A DNA stretch of 64,000 bases from Vanilla planifolia (taxonomy: Eukaryota > Streptophyta > Magnoliopsida > Asparagales > Orchidaceae): NCBI GenBank assembly GCA_023846275.1, contig CM043869.1, positions 32,866,737 through 32,930,736 of the forward strand, written 5' to 3'. Shown here piece after piece: positions 10,940 to 21,410 of this stretch (position 1 is the first letter of the stretch; each line of letters opens with the position of its first letter). The position numbers and the translations under genes were made by a program. The notes beneath the pieces were generated by a model. It saw nothing but the letters and a program-made list of their open reading frames with translations, did not search any database and had not been told where the DNA came from.

Positions 10940-13840
10940 TGTTATGCCTAACTCAATATCAATCCACACAATCTAATAAAAATATGTATCTAATACAAAT
11001 CTATCAAATTAAATAGAGTCTTCAATATAGAAGGAGGATACATATTACTAAAATAAGTGAGAGTGACATAAAAAATCTATATTAATTTAAACATTCTAAC
11101 ATAGAGATAATAATGCACAAAAGTTTAAAAGTTTGAAATGAATATTGATATAGAATTTTAAAATAAAATATAATTATATCCGTATAAATATAACATCTCT
11201 CACTCTCATTTAATACATTAGTCTCTCAACCTTAACTAATAAAATATCCCCTAAGACCCTTAGCTTGATGAGTGTCAATAATATGTCGTATAAAATAAGT
11301 GAGAAATGAGCTTAATATGCTCAGTAAGTAAATTTCTAGTTATATATAATAATATTGTATAAAGTATAATTAAATAATAATATAAAGTAATAAAAAGAAT
11401 ACATGATAATCTATATAAAAATATTATAATAATGTGTATATTATCATATATATGTACATATCCAACTCATCATAATTATAATATTTTTGTCTTATTTTTC
11501 TATTAATTCTTTTCTTTATATTTCTTTTTTAATTTTTTTTTTTACATATTTTTTCTTTCTCTAGACCTAAATTTTTTATGAACTTTATCCTAACACCTAT
11601 GTATCTTATATCATATCTTATCATCATAAGACTTAACATACTAAAATATAATGATCACATCTCTGAGTATTATGACATTAGAGAGTGAATATCCAATTAT
11701 CACTAAGTCTCGTCCCCTAATATCAACATCTTATACTAATGAGGTACAATATGCTCAAAATATTGTAGTCCTTTCTTTGAGTACCCATGACACTCAGGAG
11801 TGAAATACATCACCATCACTAAGTTTCACCCATAATATCAATATCTTATGCTAATAATGTAAAAGACACTCAAAATATTAAAGTCTCATCTCTAAGTACT
11901 CATGACATCTAGGAGTAAAGTATCTCATCATCATTATTAAATCGAGACCTCAACATGTCATGACCTCATCATTGAGCACCATGACACTAGGGGTGTGTAT
12001 ATCACATATATCATGCCAATTTCTAATAAGGTCATGCTTTTTCTAAGGTTATATTAGCCTATTTTCCTTTTTCTCTTTTCTTTTCATTTTACTTTCCTTC
12101 ATCGTATCATATGTTTTGAATTATAGTATTATATTATCCATAAAACTATACATATGTAGTGATATATATATATATATATACATACATTCTCACGGAGTGT
12201 TATAATGAGTTTAGAATATATGCAAAAGAATATTATGTCATACAATACTCACATTATTAGGAATTTCATAATAATATAAAAAAAATATTTAACAATCTAT
12301 CTAAATCATAATTAATTTGGTTTATGTACCTGGCAATTTTAAGAAGCATCTTTTACTTTTTCATTTTTCTTTATCGATCATCCTCATTCTTTGTAATAAT
12401 TCATATGAATATTTATCAATAATGAATATAATTTTTATTATAAAAGTACTCTCCAACAACAATGTTTAACAAACTATATTGTTTCTTATTATTGTTATTA
12501 TATCATATAGTATTATCAACCCTATCATACTATATAGTAAAGTTTTACAATAGTTGGATAATGTGTATTACTACAATCTTATCGATCCAATATTATTATC
12601 ATACCAGTATGACCTAAAGATAGTAGCATATCAAGGTTCAGACAGATAATTCATAATAATCTTATTAATTAATTGTAGTACTAGTCTAATTCATTTTTCC
12701 TATGATATGATCTATTCATTAGTTATACTTCTAATTTTCACATAGTATGGTGCAATACCTGATATCATATTATACAATTTATGCATAACGTAACAAATCG
12801 TACAACTGACCTTTGTTAAACATTAGGATTTGTATCGTATAAGGCAATCCATGTTTCATATTAGTATGATTAAGTGTTTAATGTATAGTTCTATGGTTGG
12901 ATCATATTAGTCTTTTATAAATTTCATACTTATATGATAGGTATATGTTTGTATAATAATCAACCCCAATAATAGTGATTTGATAACATAGTCATACTAA
13001 CATGATGCAAGTATAGATACTCTCATGTTATATTTTCTTTCATCATACTATATAAAATGATCATTATGATCCATCTATTTCATTATTATAACTAGTGATC
13101 AGATAAACTATTCATAAAATAATGTGTCCATCATATTGAATGATATTTAGGTCTAATCGATATGATCACTTTGTTGAACATTGCTTCTTAATAGAAAAAC
13201 CTCACACCAGCTCCTATTGTAGACTCATACCAAATAATCTAAACAACTATTTTATATGATTCATATAGCTAGAAATATTAGAGTCTTTGTGCCCCACTAG
13301 AACAACCCAATCTTTGCAAAATTTATTCTATACTCATCCAAATAATGAATACATGCTAAGGGAGAAAATATGATGAGATCTTACCTCAAAATAACGTGCC
13401 CACAAATTGGGATTAAAGCTTACTCTTTCCTCAAAGCTCCTCCTTTACCTTTCCAATCTCACAGCAATAACGCAAGAGCTCAGGATATGTAAGCTAAAAC
13501 GATTTCCTTCCTCTTTCGAGCTCCTATTATCCCTCTGTTCTACTTTCTCATTAGCTTTCCAAACACTTAAATGGCCTTCATGAATGGGAGAGAGCTTATC
13601 TTCTCATTTAATATGAGATGATAAGTTAGTTATTATAATCTTATTTATTTATCCACTTTATTATTATTATTTATTATCTTAAAATATTTATCTTTTAAAA
13701 TTTTGCTAAAAATCTAAATTGCCTCTAAAAAATATAAATTATATATCTACAGACTCTTTGTAATTAGATCTTCACAATAATATGTTCAAACTTAAGATCT
13801 GACTCTCGTCATCATGACATTTTTTTTGAGGTGTCAGACA
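10940..13840 (-). repeat. 5' LTR of the gypsy element (about 2.9 kb)
   Basis: In element orientation the LTR begins TGTCTGACACC at 13840 and ends GGCATAACA at 10940, next to the PBS, with the canonical TG...CA ends. It is non-coding and contains many near-repeated phrases around 11640-12000 (variants of 'catgacactaggag'). A GC-richer stretch at 13390-13600 may hold promoter or R-region sequence. The outer boundary rests on the TG start and the 'GACACC' pattern common in chromoviral LTRs. No second LTR is available for confirmation. Confidence 0.65.
12162..12180. repeat. (TA)n microsatellite
   Basis: Run of TA dinucleotides inside the gypsy LTR. Confidence 0.9.
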
Positions 13841-13935
13841 ATATTTTTAAATTTTGAATTTAAAATACACACACATATCATATATAATATAGAGTTGAGA
13901 AAATATAATTCAAGTACATTTGTTTGATCATTACA

Positions 13936-14110
13936 TCAATGATCTAGATATATCTAGAAAACTTTATTAGCAATGCATAAAATATGATCATTAAGGATCA
14001 CCTATAATATAGAAATCTCTCATTATTACCTGTCAACTAAACACTCATTGAAGTCACTCTTTGATGTCAACATCTAACTTTCAGAATTAATTTTGTATGA
14101 ATTTTTTGTT
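13936..14110. repeat. Direct repeat copy B flanking the gypsy element
   Basis: Partner of 7001-7176. The match includes an exact run of about 40 bases around 14035-14075 ('tcaactaaacactcattg...'). It lies about 95 bp outside the predicted outer end of the gypsy 5' LTR. Confidence 0.7.
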
Positions 14111-15036
14111 TGGGCTCTTCATTAAAGAAATAGACTATACTTATACTTATATCTAAGAATTTAGAAAGTCCACTTTTTATTTTGAAAAGATAAACGTTAT
14201 TTTTGGTTTCTTTGATTTTAAAAAATCATTATTCAAAATAAATTTATTTGATTTGGTTTCCTAAGCCTTCAAATAACAAGAGGAAGATTTTTTTGTGATG
14301 ATTGGATGAACCTATGAGTGCCTTTATCCTCTCTCTAAGCTTTCATTGGAACTAAATCCAATTTAAGTTGGTCTTTATATACATTACATAGAATTTGGCT
14401 TAAGGAAAAAGTAGATCTAAGTCTACCTCATTTATCTACATAATCTTCTTTAACCCAGCTAGGTTGCACCTCAAGAGTCGAAGAAATAAGTAAGAGTTTA
14501 TTTCACAAAATTTGGACATTAAAAGTTGTCATTGAAAACTTTATTATAAGTGAGAAATAAAAAATTTTTGAGTAAGAGACCATGTGGTTACAAAAGATTT
14601 TGGTGAGAAGTGCCACCAATCATCTACAAAAGATATTATAAAAGTTGTAAGAGTCACAAAAAATTTTATGTTTTTCAAAAAAGAAATATGTGTTAATGAA
14701 ACAAATTCTCCCTAATCAAGTGATGATAGTAATCATCAATATTATGTCCTTTTCTCTCTCTAATCTCTCTCACTCATCCTCGTTCCCACATTTTATAACT
14801 CATCACTATTATCATGGATTGCAAGTGGCTCTCTTCTACTTCTCCCCCCAAATCTTTAACTTTATCATTGCTCTTCCAATTTGGCCACTTTAAGATCTCC
14901 TCATCGCCAATAAGAGAAAGGTGTTGCCTATCCATTTAGTAACCTAGTTAATGCATAACTCTAAGGATTTCACCCTAAGTTTGTCACTTAATCACTTTTA
15001 AGTGGCCAATTAGTACACACACATACACACATTGGC

Positions 15037-15068
<32 letters not shown>

Positions 15069-15690
15069 ATCAGCTAAAACTATAGATGAGCATTGACATG
15101 ATCAACTTTTCATTCAGATGATTATATAGACCTGAAGCCACATCTCTCTTCCACTTTTTCAGCCTTTGTGTGTTTATATATTCAAGTTTATCCCAATTCA
15201 ATGTTGAATTTATCTAAATATATATCAAATTCAATTTTGTCCAAGATTACTTTGATCATAGCTCAATTTATATATGCTTAATCTATTGCAAGCTTAAGGT
15301 TTAAGTGATTAATAATTTCAGCAACCAATTAATTACTGGTAATCAGTCAATGAATTAATTGAAGACTAACAATTTCGTTCAAAAAACTAATTGAAGCTCG
15401 GGCGATCCACCACCATCAGTTCCCAAATTATTAGCAACCAATTTTGTAAATGACTTCACCCATCAATGCCTACTTTCATCATGCAATTAAAGGTCTCCAG
15501 CCCCTTTCTCTTGTGCGATCATGAGTTCGAAAATCCAATAACAAACACATGAATGAGAAAGTCGTGTATCTCACAAAGTGGTGGATGACATATGTACAAG
15601 GCAATACGTGCAGTTACAAGTTTATGCGAGTGCATAAGCGTCACAAGGAACCAAATGAGAAACGCCTTGGAAATTGGTCGTACATGTGCT
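14111..15690. other. Intergenic DNA upstream of SWEET
   Basis: No coding region recognised. The distal part is AT-rich. From about 15390 the base composition becomes more balanced as the SWEET promoter is approached. Confidence 0.5.
15013..15067. repeat. Compound CA/TG/TA microsatellite with hairpin symmetry
   Basis: A run of ACACACACAT is followed after a short spacer by ATGTGTGTATATAT, so the two halves can pair. A (TA)n tail follows. Confidence 0.8.
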
Positions 15691-15705
15691 GCTAAGCTAG
15701 CGGCT

Positions 15706-15711
15706 CACGTG
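15706..15711. promoter_or_regulatory. G-box (CACGTG) upstream of SWEET
   Basis: A perfect palindromic CACGTG in the context gctCACGTGaaa, about 350 bp upstream of the TATA box. Such boxes bind bZIP and bHLH factors in plant promoters. Functional relevance here is inferred from position only. Confidence 0.4.
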
Positions 15712-16052
15712 AAAAGGGATGCCCACAGCTCTCTCTTTTTGCACTAAATGCGTTCCAGGTTTAATTACATGAAGAACAAAGTTGCATGTAACGTATCCTC
15801 CTATGTTACCTTCCGTAAACATCTGCCCAAATGAACACATAACCACTCTTTAATCGGCGTACCCACCTCGCTTTCCCATGCAAACTATCAAGTAGATATC
15901 TTCCTTGTATCGATGGGTAACAGCTATTATATGAATCAACCATTTTGCAATAAAGCAAGGCTACAAAAAGAGAAAGAATGTGTGGAACAATCTTTCAGTC
16001 TTATTTTTTTTAGCATGGTGGAATGTAGGGCCACACTCCACTAACCCTCTCC

Positions 16053-16060
16053 TATATAAG
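16053..16060 (+). promoter_or_regulatory. TATA box of the SWEET gene
   Basis: TATATAAG lies about 140 bp before the SWEET start codon in a GC-balanced promoter. Transcription should start near 16085, leaving a 5' leader of about 110 nt that is rich in CT and AG runs. Confidence 0.7.
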
Positions 16061-16193
16061 ATGGCTTGCTTCCCCTTTGCGGTATAGTTCGAGTCAGTTT
16101 GCTCTTCTTGGGAAGGAAGGGAGAGAAGAGGGAAGAAAGGAGTGGTCTCTCTTTCTTCCATTCATCTCTTGTTCTTCCACTTGGGCTTGTAGA

Positions 16194-17671
16194 ATGGCAG
16201 GAGGCATGTCTTTGGACCATCCATGGGCCTTCGGCTTTGGCATCCTAGGTACAACATAGCCATGAAGAGCTTCTTCTCCTTTCCCTCTAACATTCCCTTC
16301 TTCATTTCACAGCATCATGCATGCTTCTATAAATTTATTGTTGGCTAATCCGATTTTTTTCATGGAATGTCTACTGCAGGTAATGTCATCTCCTTCATGG
16401 TCTACCTGGCCCCACTGTAAGACTACATTCGACGTTGATATATTCAGTTATTTTAATATTGTCTTACTCCAACTTCTTCTTGAGATACATAAGATTAATA
16501 AGGAACATAAGAGGAAGAAGTTGGGATAAAATATGAATAGAAGAAAGTTCTATTTTGCCAGATAGGCTTGCTAATTAAGTTATTTCAAGTTCATTCTCAA
16601 AGCAAACAAGGACTTACAGTGGAATTAGAAATATAATGCATAAATTTTTTTTTTTTTTCCTTTAGGCCTACATTTTATCGTATATATCGGAAAAAATCAA
16701 CCGAGGGATTCCAATCGGTGCCCTATGTAGTGGCATTGTTTAGTGCCATGTTGTGGATCTTCTATGCATTTATCAAGAAAAATGCATATCTCCTTGTAAC
16801 TATCAACTTGTTTGGCTGCATCGTCGAAACTATCTACATCATCATGTACCTCGTCTATGCCCAGAGGAAGGCAAGGGTATGTAAAGAAAAGCTGACGATT
16901 GTTAAGTTGAAAATATGATTTATTTCTAACCAATTGAGCTTCACTATAACGAAAAATTACTTGGTATTGTCTGCAGATGAACACAGCTAAAATGTTTATG
17001 CTCTTAAACGTGGGGTTGTTCTCATTGATAGTTCTTTGCACTCTTCTGATTCCAAATAAGGGCTCCCTTCGCCTCAAAGTCCTCGGATGGATTTGCGTTG
17101 CTTTTGCTGTCAGCGTGTTTGCTGCACCTCTAAGCATAATTGTAGGCATAAGAGAAGATTTGTTCTATGTTCCATATAGTCATCATTCATCAAAAAAACT
17201 TTTAACATGTTTTCCTTTTCAAAATGTAGAGGCAAGTCATTCGTACAAAGAGCGTGGAGTTCATGCCATTCTCCTTATCCTTCGCCTTGACCTTGAGTGC
17301 AGTGGTGTGGTTCTCCTTCGGCCTCTTCTCAAGGGACATCTACATCGCGGTGAATAGACAAATAACTAATCTAACTAGTTCATTGTTTTGTACATGATTT
17401 TAGTGCTTACTACTAACCATGGTTAAGAAATATGGGACACACACATGTGTAGCTCCCCAACGTATTAGGTTTCACATTTGGTGTGGTTCAAATGGTGCTC
17501 TACATCATCTACAAAGACACAAAGATTCCTGAAAGCTTGACGGAGCAAAAGTTGCCCGGGCATGAACTTGCAGTTGCAAAGCTTGGTGCGCTCGAGGAAG
17601 GAAAGACGAAGAATAGTGACCATGGCAATGACCGCAGCCGTGATGGAGAGGTTGAAATGAGCTCAGTGTGA
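16194..17671 (+). CDS. SWEET: Bidirectional sugar transporter SWEET (clade III-like)
   Basis: Six exons: 16194-16248, 16380-16416, 16666-16876, 16977-17141, 17230-17349, 17453-17671. All introns are GT...AG, and the join gives 807 nt, 268 residues plus stop. SWEETs are seven-helix membrane uniporters that export or import sucrose and hexoses; clade III members mainly carry sucrose and sit in the plasma membrane. The protein starts [16 protein letters not shown] and has two MtN3/saliva domains (about residues 10-100 and 132-218). Family landmarks are present: LAPLPTF near residue 30, [15 protein letters not shown], Asn78 in [13 protein letters not shown], Trp183 in VVWF and Asn199 in LPNVLG. 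The last four correspond to the substrate-pocket Asn and Trp residues. The charged tail after residue 216 is cytosolic. The 37-nt exon 2 and 120-nt exon 5 match the usual SWEET layout. No break is seen, so it should be functional. Clade assignment is by resemblance to rice SWEET14-type proteins. Confidence 0.95.
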
Positions 17672-18474
17672 GATTTTTTGGTGGTTGTAATCAATCATTA
17701 AACTCATTTTTCTTCAATTTCCTTGGAAATAATGTTGCTGTTAAGAGAAGGGAGGGTGATTAGGGAGGGATCGTCACATCTCTTCTTTCTCATTATCTCA
17801 TATTTATGTACTTTAAGCGCATATAAGTTGTTGTTACGTTGTACTTTTCTATTCTATTATTATTTATGGGAATGTATTGCCACAAATTATATTTTTTTTT
17901 TGCTTACATTATTGACTAAATTCACTTTTTAAGAAAGATCTATACAAAGTTCTATAAGCTAAGTGTATATTTTTGTTTCAAGGTAATGCTTTCCTCCAAC
18001 TCTCTTAATTTTAGAATAGCTGGACATTATTATATTTTAGAAATTGACGAGTGCAAAAGAGAGGTACAGCTCCCTAATAAATTGTCTATAATTCCTTCTT
18101 TTCTCTTTAATACATTTGATTAATTGACTCCAATGTTTTTAAGTTATAATAAATCTTTTTCTATCTTATTCTTTTGATTCTCAACTCTTTCCTCCATATT
18201 CAATCCTAATTTCTTCATTGATTTCACAATAGTATCCAAGAATGGTATTAAGACAATAGCTAGCATTTTTTCTGTGGATGATTCAAACATACTATGCATC
18301 ATTCAACCAGTAATACTTACAAATTCATTTGTAAGGATTATGTGAGAAGTGAAGGCCAAGGAAATGTGTGAAGTTTCATAAAAAAAAGTTTGAAGGAGAT
18401 GCAAGTCTTGATGTGGAAAATTAAAAAAAAATTAAAAAATAAGGAAAGGAGAAATAACGATGGATTAATTCCTT
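17672..18474. other. SWEET 3' region and AT-rich spacer
   Basis: The SWEET 3' UTR should lie in the first 200-300 bases, but no single polyadenylation signal stands out. Beyond it I see nothing recognisable until the copia gag relic. Confidence 0.5.
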
Positions 18475-18930
18475 GAAGTAATACAAATGATCAATCAAAT
18501 GAAAATCAAAGAACAAAAATATAGGTGATCAAAAATCATGAAGAAAATGCTAATCATCTTGTTAAAGAAATTTGGCTATGCAGTTGCAATTGAGGAAAAA
18601 TTGAAGGACATGAATTCAAGAGCTCATGGAATCTTAAATAAGTATAGAGAATTATGCACCAAAAACATTCAAGTTAAAGTGCATTTTAAGTAAAACTAGA
18701 CTCTACATCTCAAAAAATATCCAAAAAAAAAAAAAAAGATGCAAAAAATTCTCAACTAAAAGTAGACATGAAAAAAAAAAGGTAGATCAAGAGAATAATG
18801 CATAAGGAATAGGAAAGTATAAAAAAAATTTCCTTCACAATCCCAAATCATGCAAGATTTGCAAAAGGAACAATCATAATAAAGTGTTTAAAGATCCAAA
18901 AATAATAAGAATATCATAAGACAAATCATT
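18475..18930 (+). pseudogene. Ty1/copia gag relic
   Basis: The plus strand reads INQMKI, then MKKMLIILLKKFGYAVAIEE followed by KLKDM. This matches the copia gag pattern VVEKILRSLPPKFDYVVAAIEESKDL. About 200 bases downstream CKICKRNNHNK resembles a CCHC zinc knuckle whose final Cys is lost. A protease-like IIDFEPNTNH (for WIIDSGCTNH) follows at about 18935. Poly-A rich inserts and stops interrupt it. No LTRs were found nearby. Confidence 0.6.
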
Positions 18931-19769
18931 CATAATAGATTTTGAACCAAACACCAACCATTGGTTACGGATCTCATAAGAGCAGGCACTTCAAAATTTT
19001 TAATCATGCATGTACATTTAAATTACATCTAATTAGAGTGATTTTATTAGTTATTCTTGTATCTTCTATCATGTATAATTTAGAATGTCTACTACAGCTC
19101 TATACTTTTCATGCATGTCAATGGCACATTCTAATTTAGTTTGTACCTAAATTGCTTCGTTTCATGCATGTTGGCTATAGCAATTACCTTCAAACCATGC
19201 ATGGAGTTCTCAACATCATCAACATTGCAAGTTACCACCTTCTAGAAATTATATATTTGAGTTTATAATGTTTGCTGAACTATCTTAGACTTTTTCTAAA
19301 TTATTGTAAGTCAAATTTTGAATATCTAATATTGTCTTCTAATAGTTGGGGATGGTTAAACTTATATTTTAGATTTCTTTTATTTCTATTGCTTCTTTCA
19401 TTCACACTTTATGAGTAGGGATATTTGATTTGTAAATCAACTACTTAAATAAGTGGGTCATCCATTCTTTTTGATTTTTAGGAGTTTAGTTCTATATTTC
19501 ATGAAGGAATTCATGGCTTTTATGAAGGATTTTATTCACTGGTGGTTACTTGTGTTAGGATATTTTGAGATCTATTATATTTGCTTTCATTCCATAATTG
19601 ATAGAACTTTATCAATTTGGAAAAGAATTCTTAAATATTGAAGTTTCATAAGTCCTTAGAAGGAAAAGTGGAGGCCCAAAGTCAAGGGTGCTCACATTTA
19701 GTCTTCGCATCAAGCTTGGTACTTAGATCACACTATATAGCTTAATGCCAGCAAACATGTGAAATCTTT
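18931..19769. other. Intergenic DNA, no gene seen
   Basis: Possibly continues the copia relic for a short way, then becomes unrecognisable. A 62-codon frame at 19453-19638 has no family resemblance. Confidence 0.4.
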
Positions 19770-20830
19770 GATATCATTTATTTTCCACATTTCCTTGTGC
19801 ATGTTAAATTGTTAGTCGTATAACTCATTGTTGTAAGATTCGCATTCTATTACATATTTTGGTTGTAAGTTTCATTTTAAAATAACATGGAAATTTTTTA
19901 ACTTGTGAGTAGTTCATTGTCCAATTTGATTTGAACCATTTGACTACATGCCCATGCATGGTGTATAACCATATTATATGACAAGTGTTGTCTTATGTAT
20001 GCATGACATGCCTATGACAAGTGTTATCAACTTTATGCATCGTGATGTCATTTTATTTATTTTCAATGTGTCAAATTGTTAGTCATAAAGATTAGTACTG
20101 TACTAATTACCTTCTGTTATATTTTTTAGTAGTGAAATTTGTCGTAATCTAAAAGCTTATTAATGTGCATGTAGTTCCTAATTTGAATTGAGTTTGATTT
20201 GAATGATTTGAACATCCATGCATGACATGTCACTTTATCATATGATAAGCATCATTTTATATATGCACGACATATCTATGACAAGTGTTTTCATGCATAA
20301 CAATGCCATTTTTTCACTTTCAATGTGTGACAAATTATTAATCATATATTTTATTGTTGTACGATTCACAATCTATTAATTTTTTAGTATGATTTCATCA
20401 TAAAATAATTTACTGTCTTTTTTAACTTGAAAGTCTTCAAAAATAAATAAATACACTTAAAATCTTTTCATTGTCTGAGTTTGATTTGAAACCATTAAAT
20501 GCCATATCCATGTATCACATGTTGTCACCTTTATACTTGACAAATGTTATTTTTTTGCATTGATTGTGACGCATCAAATTGCTACTCATACAACTTACTG
20601 TTGTTCAATTCATGTTCTATTGGATTTTTTTAATTGCGAGTTTCATCATAAAATAATCTCTGAAAGTTAACTTTAACTTGCAAGCAATTCTTGATTTGTG
20701 TATGCACAACATGTCTATCATAATTGTTGTCACCTTCATGCATTTTAATGTCATTTTCTTGTTGTTTCCGTTGTGTGCAAGATGTGGTTGAGTAGTTGAT
20801 AGCATTCCCATAAAGATGTGCTTGAAATTG
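19770..20830. repeat. Degenerate tandem array, about four 245-268-bp units
   Basis: The phrase 'tcaaattgttagtcata' and its variants recur near 19805, 20068, 20333 and 20575. Each is followed by 'actcattgttgta-gattc', 'ctatta', 'gtttcatcataaaataa' and then 'tgacaagtgttgtc', 'atgcatgacatg' blocks. The same order of blocks in all four shows a tandem array with a period of about 245-268 bp and heavy divergence between units. Confidence 0.65.
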
Positions 20831-21354
20831 TGAAATTTCTACTTATTCCATGGAAGAGTAATTCAAATGGTAAGAACCCATAAGATGAACCCAAAATAAA
20901 CAATGATATTGCCGTTTTCTAATATCTATAGATCAAATCATTAGGACCTTTAAAAATGATCAAAGTGCAGAAACTTGAATGACCATTATCATTAGTATGC
21001 CATTACAATGCTCTGAGAATGATAAAGCTAATATTCCTAAATGCTGAAAAGAAATATAATAACATAGAAAATGCAAAAACTAAAAAAAAACGATCAATAA
21101 TATTCAAACGATTAATACAATTGGGCCTGAAAGGTTCTTCTTACTTGGTCACATAGTTCTACAACAGCAACTCATTAAGAACACATGAACAATCCTCCCA
21201 GTTCCTCGAAACATAGTCTCTGCTAAAACCACGACTTCTACCCATTTTCCAGCAGCAGCAACAAAAAAATGCTTCATTTGGTCACAAACTCTCTTTAACT
21301 AAAGAATAGATCATACAGCTGCCATAACCGATCCAGCTTCAAAACCTACTTAAA

Positions 21355-21410
21355 CTACAAAATGGAACATGAACAGTTTGACTTCTTTGGCATGCCATCC
21401 GCACTCTTCT
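21355..21410 (-). CDS. MUB: MUB exon 3 (C-terminus with CaaX box)
   Basis: Preceded by a cttacag acceptor. It encodes EKSADGMPKKSNCSCSIL and a TAG stop. The Lys-rich stretch before CSIL is the basic region typical of prenylated proteins. Confidence 0.85.

Noticed and set aside
15500..15545. tRNA-like B-box (gagttcgaaaatcc)
   Set aside because: No matching A-box, acceptor stem or cloverleaf could be drawn.
16021..16070. A specific known TAL-effector binding element around the SWEET TATA box
   Set aside because: I could not match the sequence to a particular known effector element by eye, so no claim is made.
15961..16259. Several 60-66 codon frames on both strands over the SWEET leader and exon 1
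   Set aside because: They overlap the SWEET promoter and first exon in other frames and show no family features.
16697..17149. A 150-codon minus-strand frame over SWEET exons 3 and 4
   Set aside because: It is the antisense shadow of the SWEET exons and also crosses intron 3.
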